7,291 bases of DNA from Candidatus Bathyarchaeota archaeon (GTDB taxonomy: Archaea > Thermoproteota > Bathyarchaeia > TCS64), in contig PBSW01000025.1 of assembly GCA_002726865.1 (NCBI GenBank), forward strand, positions 1 through 7,291. The letters are read 5' to 3'. The position numbers and the translations under genes are program-made. The notes below the pieces were generated by a model that saw nothing but the letters and a program-made list of their open reading frames with translations, did not search any database and had not been told where the DNA came from. Shown piece after piece: positions 1 through 6,900 of this stretch. Position 1 is the stretch's first letter; the number at the start of each line of letters is the position of its first letter.

Positions 1-75
1 GGGTCTCCTCCTCAGGGGTCTCCTCCTCAGGGGTCTCCTCCTCAGGGGTCTCCTCCTCAGGGGTCTCCTCCTCAG
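1..75. repeat. Perfect 15-bp tandem repeat, five copies, inside the cold shock protein gene
   Basis: The unit GGGTCTCCTCCTCAG is repeated five times without a mismatch and continues to the window edge, so the true copy number may be higher. Fifteen bases keep the frame, and on the minus strand each unit encodes E-E-E-T-P with identical codons in every copy. Identity at synonymous positions points to recent expansion by slippage or unequal exchange. Confidence 0.97.
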
Positions 76-307
76 TAGACTCAACTTGAGTGGGCTTATC
101 CTCAGGCTCTCCACCAAGGACTGTAATGTTTTTTGCCTCGTTTCCCTTGGGGGTCTCAATTAATTCAAAGCCCACACTCTGCCCGATCTCGGGCGGGGCC
201 TCCTCGGGGAAGTTAGAGACATGAAAGAATATCTCGTCCTGGCTGTTTTCGGGCGTTATAAATCCGAAGCCTCTACGCGAGAAATATTTTACAATCTTAC
301 CGTTCAT
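1..307 (-). CDS. Cold shock domain protein with acidic EEETP-repeat tail (3' end outside window)
   Basis: A single-stranded nucleic acid binding protein of the CspA/CSD family, probably a cytoplasmic RNA chaperone. The reading frame starts at ATG 307-305, the only start after an in-frame stop at 325-323, with GAGGTG 11 nt upstream. Residues 1-64 form a five-strand OB-fold cold shock domain. They include an RNP1-like RRGFGFI at residues 11-17, an RNP2-like EIFFHVS at 25-31, and the family's closing pattern EAKNITVL at 57-64. Residues 65-78 are a polar linker. From residue 79 the protein becomes EEETP repeats: four full copies and a fifth cut by the window edge. Ordinary Csp proteins are about 65-70 residues and end after the domain, so this is an extended form with a very acidic, probably disordered tail. 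The repeat is perfect at the DNA level. The stop codon is not in the window, so total length is unknown. The CSD assignment is secure; a cold-induced role is inferred. Confidence 0.93.
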   Translation of the reverse strand, partial: MNGKIVKYFSRRGFGFITPENSQDEIFFHVSNFPEEAPPEIGQSVGFELIETPKGNEAKNITVLGGEPEDKPTQVESTEEETPEEETPEEETPEEETPEEET

Positions 308-318
308 GTGTGAACACG

Positions 319-324
319 CACCTC
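319..324 (-). promoter_or_regulatory. Ribosome binding site of the cold shock protein gene
   Basis: Minus-strand GAGGTG lies 11 nt before ATG 307. It matches the archaeal anti-Shine-Dalgarno sequence, and the same motif precedes the AIR synthase-like gene. It supports 307 as the start. Confidence 0.6.
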
Positions 325-382
325 ACTAAGGACCTCTCAATAAAATACCTTGCGATCATATGAGACCTAAACTTGGGGATAC

Positions 383-390
383 CTTTAAAT
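383..390 (-). promoter_or_regulatory. Candidate TATA box for the cold shock protein gene
   Basis: Minus-strand ATTTAAAG resembles an archaeal TATA box. With the usual spacing of about 25 nt, transcription would begin near position 360, giving a leader of roughly 50 nt that contains the GAGGTG site. Position and composition fit; there is no direct evidence of use. Confidence 0.4.
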
Positions 391-414
391 GGATCACGTT
401 GGTCTGAATGCGAG

Positions 415-477
415 GTTATACTTAATGCATTTATTTTCTAGACAGATGCTAAAGCAGCTGGATTTATAGTTTAAAAA
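415..477 (+). promoter_or_regulatory. Candidate promoter region of the DEAD-box helicase gene
   Basis: This AT-rich stretch holds several TATA-like words on the plus strand: TTATACTTA near 416-424, ATTTATTTT at 429-437 and ATTTATAG at 462-469. The first two would give a transcript with a short leader carrying the GAGGCGG site at 478-484. The third would start transcription near 490 and give a nearly leaderless message. I cannot decide between them from sequence. Confidence 0.35.
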
Positions 478-484
478 GAGGCGG
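478..484 (+). promoter_or_regulatory. Possible ribosome binding site upstream of the helicase
   Basis: GAGGCGG is a partial match to the archaeal Shine-Dalgarno GAGGTG. It ends 5 nt before an in-frame ATA at 490 but 47 nt before the first canonical start, GTG 532. Its placement supports initiation at about 490 rather than at 532. Confidence 0.4.
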
Positions 485-489
485 TTCAT

Positions 490-1758
490 ATACAGGTACA
501 AGAATTCAAGGATTTTCCCTTAAGCAAAAACGTGCTGAAAGGCATCAATTCCCTAGGCTTCAAGACTCCATCACCTATTCAAGCTCAGTCTATTATCCCA
601 ATCCTAAAAGGAAGGGATGTGATCGGTCAAGCCCAGACTGGGACAGGAAAAACAGCAGCATTTAGCATCCCGATGATTGAGGCCATCAATATCAGTGAAA
701 GAAAAGTCCAAGGGCTTGTGCTGGCCCCCACTCGGGAACTGGCTATCCAAATCGCCGACCATATATACAAAATCAGCAAGTTCACCGGGATCCGTGTTAC
801 CCCTATCTACGGAGGCCAAAAGATCAACCGCCAGATTAGGACCCTAAAGAGTGGGGTCCACATAGTAGTAGGCACCCCTGGCCGGATCATCGACCACTTA
901 GAGAGGGGTACCTTAAAACTGAAAGAGGTCAGCATGGTAGTCCTTGACGAGGCTGACAGGATGCTAGACATGGGATTCATCAAGGACATCAATAAGATCC
1001 TAGACCGGGTCCCCCAGAACAAGCAAATCAGCTTATTCAGCGCCACCATGGACCAGAACATCTGGAAGATCTGCAACAAATACATGAATAACCCTGAAAA
1101 GATTCTGGTGAGCAAGGACGAGATCACTCTCGAGCAGATCCACCAACACTATGTCAATGTTGATTCCAGCAGCCGCTACCCAATACTCAAGGAACTTATA
1201 AGAGACCAAGGGATCCGCAAAGCCATCATATTCACGAGGACTAAGCGGGGCGCCCATAAACTAGCTAGGAACCTAAAACGGAGCGGATATAACGCGGACG
1301 CCCTCCACGGCAACCTGTCGCAGCCCCAGAGGGATAGGGTGACCCGGGGATTCAGGGCGAACAAGATAGACTTCCTGGTAGCCACTGACATCGCGGCTAG
1401 AGGCCTAGATATTACAGGCATTACCCACATCATAAACTATAACATACCCCGGGAGACTCTTTCATATTTCCATCGGATAGGGAGAACCGCGAGGATGGAG
1501 GCCGAGGGGACAGCCATCACATTCGTTGCCCATGGCGAGAAGAAGGCAATGGACGACATAATGGCCCACACTAAAATGAAGATTACGGAGCTAAAGACGA
1601 CCGTCAGCGTAAACTATGGTCCGCCTAACAAGTATAAGGCTATCTGCCGGAAATGCAAGACAGAGTTCGATCTCCCGTTCAAGCCTACAAGCGGACGACC
1701 CGTGTACTGTCTGACCTGCTTAAAGTCTAGGAAGCGCCATTACAGGCGAAGGTACTAA
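490..1758 (+). CDS. DEAD-box ATP-dependent RNA helicase with C-terminal CxxC-x17-CxxC zinc ribbon
   Basis: A superfamily 2 RNA helicase that uses ATP to open short RNA duplexes. Numbering from GTG 532 (408 aa): Q motif PSPIQ at 13-17, Walker A AQTGTGKT at 34-41, Ia PTRELA 66-71, Ib TPGR 115-118, DEAD 139-142, SAT 170-172, motif V ATDIAARGLD 284-293, motif VI HRIGRTAR 314-321. All catalytic motifs are intact. After the two RecA-like domains, residues 372-396 form a putative zinc ribbon (C372, C375, C393, C396, exactly 17 residues between pairs), followed by a basic tail rich in Arg/Lys that probably binds RNA. Start: the frame is open back to 475. Codons 505-531 encode the rest of the family Q motif, with its conserved Phe in the same register as eIF4A, so GTG 532 is too late. 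No ATG, GTG or TTG exists upstream. ATA 490, behind GAGGCGG, is my best guess. The gene is divergent from the cold shock protein gene. Confidence 0.93.
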   Translation: MQVQEFKDFPLSKNVLKGINSLGFKTPSPIQAQSIIPILKGRDVIGQAQTGTGKTAAFSIPMIEAINISERKVQGLVLAPTRELAIQIADHIYKISKFTGIRVTPIYGGQKINRQIRTLKSGVHIVVGTPGRIIDHLERGTLKLKEVSMVVLDEADRMLDMGFIKDINKILDRVPQNKQISLFSATMDQNIWKICNKYMNNPEKILVSKDEITLEQIHQHYVNVDSSSRYPILKELIRDQGIRKAIIFTRTKRGAHKLARNLKRSGYNADALHGNLSQPQRDRVTRGFRANKIDFLVATDIAARGLDITGITHIINYNIPRETLSYFHRIGRTARMEAEGTAITFVAHGEKKAMDDIMAHTKMKITELKTTVSVNYGPPNKYKAICRKCKTEFDLPFKPTSGRPVYCLTCLKSRKRHYRRRY

Positions 1759-1838
1759 AAACCCTTTTCCAATTTGACAAGCATTAAATCTACCAAGATT
1801 GAAGTTAGGGCACTATATGGAATAAAATAACCCCGTAC

Positions 1839-1873
1839 TTTTTTTGCGTCATTTTTTACTAGGAGACTTTTTT
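1839..1873 (+). terminator. Triple T-tract terminator after the helicase gene
   Basis: Three runs of T (seven at 1839-1845, six at 1852-1857, six at 1868-1873) lie 81-115 bp past the helicase stop on its coding strand. Archaeal RNA polymerase terminates at such U-tracts without needing a hairpin. No comparable T-run is seen on the minus strand for the convergent AIR synthase-like gene. Confidence 0.6.
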
Positions 1874-1978
1874 CAACTTTGTTTGTTAAGTCAGGAAACA
1901 ACACCAAGAAGGATCCGGTAATCCATCTAATCGGGGCATATTATATGCTCTTTCTAATGTTGATGAAGAAAGTTTCCT
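1861..1978. repeat. Imperfect inverted repeat spanning the convergent intergenic region
   Basis: The arm AGGAGACTTTTTTCAAC at 1861-1877 pairs, with a 3-nt bulge and a mismatch, with GTTGATGAAGAAAGTTTCCT at 1959-1978. The 81-nt interior also holds the 1936-1948 hairpin. A transcript through here could fold into a stem with an internal hairpin. The low-complexity arms make chance similarity possible. Confidence 0.35.
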
Positions 1979-2015
1979 CTGGTGATTTTTAACGGAGAAC
2001 AATACTTTACTACAA

Positions 2016-3041
2016 TTATCCGTATTTTTTAAGGGTCCTGTATACCTCATCCTGATCTACAGCCTCTAAATCAACTCTAGTCCCATCTAATTTCACTAAA
2101 ACACGCCCTTCTTGAAGATGTTTTATTTCGCCAATCACAGAGGCCTCAACCTCGATCTCTAACAGCAAAGAGATTAGCTTCTCTACTCTCTTCCTCTCGA
2201 GAGCTATGAGGAGAGCTCCAGATCCCATGAGTTTAAGGGGATCGACGTTAAGCGCCTCGCAAACAGCCTTGGTCTCAGGAGCTATAGAGATCTTGGACTC
2301 AATTATCTCGACACCCACACCTGCGGCCTCCGCCATCTCCCAGATACCGTTCAGGAGACCCCCTTCAGTTGGATCATGAAGGCTATGAACCCCTCCTAGC
2401 TCAACCGCCTTCATCGCCTCGGGGACGATGCTGATTCTCCTCACCATTTGTTTCGCAACCTGGATAACCGATGATTCGATCTTATTCTCAAGGACCCAAG
2501 AGAGGTCTTCCGCAAGCACGGCTGTGCCCTCGATCCCAGCCCCTTTTGTCAGGACCAAGATATCTCCTGGGATAGCGTCTCCAGTTTTTATGTAGTCCTC
2601 TTTTGACGCCTCTCCCATCATAAATCCGATGAGTATAGGTCGGTCTAGACCCGGAGTAGTCTCCGTGTGCCCTCCAACTAAGGCGACCCCGACCTCCATA
2701 CATGCTCTATGAATCTGCTCCATTATGTCCTCGAGGAGGCCCTCATCAGTTCCCTCCGGCAGAAGGGTGACACAAAGAAACCAGAGGGGACGAGCCCCCG
2801 TAGACGCGACATCATTCGCGTTTATGTGTACCGCGAGCCAGCCTATATTCCCCACCGCGCCTGTGATGGGATCCGTAGCAAAGACGATCACCCGGTCTCC
2901 CATCTCGATGACAGCGGCATCCTCGCCCACACACGGCCCTAGGAGAACTCTATCACTGTAAACTCCTAGCTTTTCTAAAACTACCCGCCTCAGGACATCT
3001 TGGGGTAGCTTCCCCGTTGGCAGACGACCTGCTCTTCCCAT
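2016..3041 (-). CDS. AIR synthase-related protein (PurM/HypE-like fold)
   Basis: A 341-residue member of the PurM/HypE/SelD/ThiL superfamily, which binds ATP and usually phosphorylates or activates a carboxamide, amide or related group. Visible family features are GEDAAVI at 39-45, ATDPITG 55-61, the NDVASTGARP segment at 76-85, GGHTE 123-127, HDPTEGGL at 222-229, and MGSGALLI 272-279 in the C-terminal domain. The overall layout is nearest to HypE-like proteins (COG0309 type). True HypE ends in a conserved cysteine that carries the thiocarboxamide during cyanide ligand synthesis. This protein ends in KKYG without a cysteine, and no other hyp genes are in the window, so I do not call it HypE. 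Start ATG 3041 is supported by GAGGTGA six nt upstream. It is read in the same direction as the nusA-rpoA operon but after a 126-bp gap, so it probably has its own promoter. The substrate is unknown. Confidence 0.85.
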   Translation of the reverse strand: MGRAGRLPTGKLPQDVLRRVVLEKLGVYSDRVLLGPCVGEDAAVIEMGDRVIVFATDPITGAVGNIGWLAVHINANDVASTGARPLWFLCVTLLPEGTDEGLLEDIMEQIHRACMEVGVALVGGHTETTPGLDRPILIGFMMGEASKEDYIKTGDAIPGDILVLTKGAGIEGTAVLAEDLSWVLENKIESSVIQVAKQMVRRISIVPEAMKAVELGGVHSLHDPTEGGLLNGIWEMAEAAGVGVEIIESKISIAPETKAVCEALNVDPLKLMGSGALLIALERKRVEKLISLLLEIEVEASVIGEIKHLQEGRVLVKLDGTRVDLEAVDQDEVYRTLKKYG

Positions 3042-3047
3042 TAGACC

Positions 3048-3054
3048 TCACCTC
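3048..3054 (-). promoter_or_regulatory. Strong ribosome binding site of the AIR synthase-like gene
   Basis: Minus-strand GAGGTGA ends 6 nt before ATG 3041. It is a near-ideal archaeal Shine-Dalgarno and fixes the start codon. Confidence 0.75.
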
Positions 3055-3133
3055 TAATTCACATAGGCAAGATTAAGACTTTCCCGCCTCTTAGCCCCGA
3101 CATAATGTCTAGCATCTAATCAGTATTACCCTG

Positions 3134-3140
3134 AAATAAA
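3134..3140 (-). promoter_or_regulatory. Candidate TATA box for the AIR synthase-like gene
   Basis: Minus-strand TTTATTT in the gap after the nusA-like gene would place a transcription start near 3110, with a leader of about 70 nt. It suggests the downstream gene can be expressed apart from the rpoA operon. The match is moderate. Confidence 0.3.
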
Positions 3141-3167
3141 CTGCAAGGGAGGCAAATAAGTTGAAAC

Positions 3168-3605
3168 TTAGTTTATCAAAACAGTGTCAAGCCCAAAATA
3201 GCGCTGGGCGAGAAACCTAATCTTTTTGATGTTAGACCCATTCCTGCCGATAGCGATACCTTTGTCCTTAACATCAACGTTCACCATAGCGATGCGGTCG
3301 CCCCCAACCCGATCTACCAAACGGATCTCCTTGATCTTAGCGGGCTTCATAGCGTTTCGGATGAACCCCTCTGCGTTGTCGATGTACTCGTAGACCTCCA
3401 CTTGCTTGTTTGTCATCCTCCGGAAACGCTTGATCTTCTCACCGCCCTTACCTACTGCAAGGCCGACCTCCCCCTTTTTCACAGAGAAGATGACCGTCTC
3501 ATTCTCATCCTCAAGGATACAATCGACAATCGTGGCACCAGTCATGTTCTCTAAAAGGGCCATGTAACGCATCTCGTTTTCGGTTATCTTGATATTGCTT
3601 AGCAT
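3168..3605 (-). CDS. nusA: Archaeal NusA-like transcription factor, two KH domains
   Basis: A 145-residue RNA-binding protein matching the short archaeal NusA, which has the two KH domains of bacterial NusA but lacks its N-terminal polymerase-binding and S1 domains. The two GxxG loops are visible: GKGG at 52-55, followed by EKIKRFRR, and GRNG at 120-123, followed by SNIKKI. The segment MKPAKIKEIRL at 86-96 links them. Family length is about 140-150 residues, so the gene is complete. Its assumed job is to bind nascent RNA and modulate transcription, although archaeal function is less well established than bacterial. ATG 3605 follows the L30e stop by one nucleotide, with GAGGGAG just upstream inside the L30e end, consistent with translational coupling. 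Position directly after L30e and the polymerase subunit is the conserved archaeal order. Confidence 0.95.
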   Translation of the reverse strand: MLSNIKITENEMRYMALLENMTGATIVDCILEDENETVIFSVKKGEVGLAVGKGGEKIKRFRRMTNKQVEVYEYIDNAEGFIRNAMKPAKIKEIRLVDRVGGDRIAMVNVDVKDKGIAIGRNGSNIKKIRFLAQRYFGLDTVLIN

Positions 3606-3606
3606 G

Positions 3607-3909
3607 CTACTCCCTCGCTAAATCGAGGATCTTGGAGTCCCCAGGATCATTTATCACGAGTGTTGAAACGGGGAATGGTTTACCGCATAGGATTCCCAGA
3701 TCCCTGCTATCCTTCTGATGATGGAGAACAGGAATGTTGGAAAGCTTCCCATAACGGTCTATTTCACCCCTAGTCGCCGAAGGGCAGTTAGAAGCGAGTA
3801 TCGCCATCACAGCCCTGCCTCGACGGAGTTCCCTGATGGCCACCTTGGAGCCTAAATAAATGCGACCTGTCCGGAAGGCCATTCTGAATTCGTGATCGAT
3901 GCTACTCAT
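3607..3909 (-). CDS. rpl30e: Large-subunit ribosomal protein L30e
   Basis: A 100-residue protein of the L7Ae/L30e family, a component of the archaeal large ribosomal subunit. Characteristic segments are AFRTGRIYLGSK at 11-22, the ILASNCP core at 37-43, the short helix and strand GKLSNIPVLH at 54-63, and LGILCGKPFPVSTLVINDPGDS at 71-92, which is diagnostic for L30e rather than L7Ae. Its length equals the family norm. Its ATG overlaps the end of rpoA by eight bases (ATGAGTAG), and the next gene starts one base after its stop, so all three are certainly co-transcribed. Placement of L30e between polymerase subunit A and NusA is standard in archaea. No catalytic or unusual residues are seen. Confidence 0.95.
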   Translation of the reverse strand: MSSIDHEFRMAFRTGRIYLGSKVAIRELRRGRAVMAILASNCPSATRGEIDRYGKLSNIPVLHHQKDSRDLGILCGKPFPVSTLVINDPGDSKILDLARE

Positions 3910-6900
3910 CTTTCTTGCCCCCCATCGTCATAAACAGCTCAACGCTCCCTGTGCCTAAGGGCATTGACTGGCCAACAATGATGTTCTCGATCACACCTTT
4001 AAGGGGATCGGTCTCACCTTTGATCGCTGCGTTAACCAAATGCTGGATGGTCAACTCAAACGCTGCTCTTGCTAAGACGCTATCCTTTTTCCCACTGATA
4101 CCATGGCGGCCAATCTGCTGGATCGTGCCAGTATTCGTCATAATGTCCGAGACAAGCATCACATGCCTAATGTCTACGTCGAGGCCTTGCTCCTCAAGGA
4201 CTGCGTGAGCCTCTTTGATGAGGGCGTTCCTGGCCGCCTCGATCCCCAGTATTCTTGCTATCTCATGGATGTCATTTGTCGTCGTCCTAGTAGGGTCAAC
4301 GCCCTCGATATTGAGGACTCCCTCGAGATTTGATCCGTCTGTCCTGATGACCCATTCTCCGTTTTCATAGGTCGTTAATACTCGGTTAATCTCTGAAAGT
4401 CCCCTAATGGGTGTCTCTATTATCTTTTTAACTAATTTCTCAGGGTTCTTATTTTTCTCTTCTGAGAGTTCTATTCGGAACAAGTCACCATCGATCTTTT
4501 CGAACTTCAGGAGGAGAGCTTTCTCAACTTCAGTAATATTTACATTCAGGTTCTCCATGAACTCCGGTGACACTGAAAATTTGATGGCATCGTCATTCAG
4601 ATCGACGTTGAGCACATCAATGATATCGTCAAGTTTTATGAAAGTTAGCTTCTCCGCAACCTCTCTTGTTTTAGACTTACTCCTCTTATGCTTTGAGTCA
4701 AGGTATATATTCATGACAGGTGTTGAGGGCTGTCTCCTGGCATCCACAAGCTCTATGAGCCTTGGTAGTCCTAGTGTGACGTTGAGCTCCGCTACACCTG
4801 CATAGTGAAACGTCCGGAGTGTCATCTGAGTGCCGGGTTCTCCGATGGACTGAGCAGCAATAGTTCCTACAGCTTCCCCCGGCTCCACGAGGCTAAAATC
4901 ATAGCTTTGAACGACAGTATCAATAACGGTGTCTACGCCCTGCTTAGACATCTTTAATGGAACGAGATTATCCCGGAGTTTGTTGACTAGGTGTGGGGTG
5001 AGCGCTTTAGAGTTTTCCTCTAGCTTTCCTGTAATATACTTTTCTGAGGCTGATCTACCCTTTGGGATTGCTATCTTTACCCTCTCTATTAAATTCTCGA
5101 CATCGACTGCTTTTCCGTGGTCGCTCTTGGCCGGGTCCACGCCGTCCTCGCCGTATGTGAACTGGACTATCTTCCCCGAAGATGTCCTAACGGTGCCGTC
5201 ATATTCAACCCTGAGGTGCTCCAAGGCATTGATGAGCCTGCGCTGCATGTATCCGCTTTGTTGTGTTCGGACTGCAGTGTCAACCAGTCCCTCTCTACCT
5301 CCCATGGAGTGGAAGAAAAACTCGATGGGATCGAGGCCATCCCTGTAGCAGTTATAGATAAACCCTCGCGCTCTGGGAGCTGGATCGTGTTCTCTGAAAT
5401 GGGCAAGAGTCCTATTCCTATAACCTCTCATGATTCGTTTCCCACGAATAGCTTGTTGTCCCACGCTCCCCATCATCTGGCCAATGTTGAGGCTTGACCC
5501 TCTCGCCCCGCTTCGTGCCATCACAATGCCTGAGTTCTTCATCCCAAGGCCTGATTCGACAGTCTCGCCTGCCTTATCTCTCGCTTTGGCGAGTTCACTC
5601 ATCACCTGGATCTCGAAAGTCTCTTGAAGGTTTTGGCCAGGAAGGCGTTCCAACTCCCCTGAGCTGAGTTCGTCAATGAGTTTATCGACGTTCCTCTCCA
5701 TCTTTCTCATAACTCTGTTGATTTCGGTTCTTTCATTTGGTCCGATGACGAGTTCATCAACTGAATAGGTGAATCCCCTAAACATTAGGAATTTGTTGAT
5801 GAGATTCGTGACGTTGTTGAGGAAGTCGTGACCTGCTTCTGTCCCATAGTCCTTGATAATCCTATGGAAGATGGTCTCTGCCCTCTCAGCGCCAATTGTG
5901 TTTGTATCGATGACACCTGTCTTGATCTGCCCATTCCTTATCGTGACATATGCATCATGTTGACAGTCTTCTTTCGAACAATCAGTGTGGTGAATACAGA
6001 TGTTTGCTCTGGTCGTAAAGTTAAAGTCAGTGGGTATAAACAAACTGAATATGTCTTTTCCGGACCATAGAGGCTCAGGCTCTTTGATCATTGGTTCAGG
6101 CTCAGGCCCCACATAGTTCGTGGCTGCGAGGAGCTTCCCGACTTCGTTTTGAGTGAGAATTGTCTCTTTCCTTGTCAGGAGGTATGCCCCGGTGAGGAAG
6201 TCCTTGGTTGCTCCGATGATGGGTGCCCCGTACCTAGGGGAGAGAATCTGATCCTGCACCTGCATCAAAAGCCTAGCTTCAGTCTGAGCTTCCTTGCTCT
6301 GGGGAATATGTAGGTTCATCTCATCGCCGTCGAAGTCGGCGTTATAGGGCGGGCAGACGGTAAGGTGCATTCTAAAAGTCCTGTAGGGGAATACCTTGAC
6401 CTTGTGGGCCATGATGCTCATCCTATGGAGGCTGGGCTGCCGGTTGAATAAGGCGATATCGCCTTCCTTTAGGTGGCGTTCTATGACAAAGCCTGGCTCG
6501 ATAGACTCGGCTACGAGTTTCTTATCTGCTACAAACTCTAGTCGTATCCGTTTCCCATCGGGCCTAATGATATACAGGGCGCCCGGGTGCTTGGAGGGGC
6601 CGTTTTTGATGAGTTGTCTCATCTCATCGATGTTTCTCTCAGTGACTATATCTGGAACAGTGAGCCGTGTCGCGATGTGTACTGGTACTCCAACCTCGTT
6701 AATGTCAAGGTTGGGATCTGGGGAGATGACCGTGCGGGCGGAATAGTCGACCCTCTTACCTGAGAGGTTTCCTCTGAATCGCCCCTCTTTTCCCTTGAGT
6801 CTCTGAGCCAGACTCTTTAGTGTACGTCCGCTCCTGTGACGTGCTGGGGGGATTCCAGAGACCTCGTTGTTGAAGTAAGTTGTGATATGATATTGGAGAA

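Larger units (their letters stand above)
1759..2015. other. Non-coding region between convergent genes
   Basis: This 257-bp AT-rich gap between two gene 3' ends shows no convincing coding frame. It contains the helicase T-tracts, a small hairpin at 1936-1948 (GCATA, loop TTA, TATGC), and an imperfect long-range inverted repeat described separately. I see no tRNA or recognised RNA family. Confidence 0.6.

Noticed and set aside
1..75. CRISPR array
   Set aside because: The repeats are 15 bp, directly abutting with no spacers, and in frame within a coding region.
425..469. Short upstream reading frame (ATG 425 to TAG 467-469) before the helicase
   Set aside because: Fourteen codons, no ribosome binding site and not in frame with the helicase; most likely chance.
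1959..1992. Possible box C/D guide RNA starting at TGATGA
   Set aside because: A box C-like TGATGA is followed after 12 nt by CTGG instead of CTGA, and no second C'/D pair with correct spacing is present.
2016..3041. Calling this gene hypE, selD or purM
   Set aside because: It lacks the HypE C-terminal cysteine, lacks a SelD-type N-terminal Cys/Sec glycine-rich segment, and has no purine gene neighbours.
4407..5348. Long plus-strand open frames opposite rpoA
   Set aside because: They are antisense to a highly conserved gene, show no recognisable domains, and reflect the codon pattern of rpoA.
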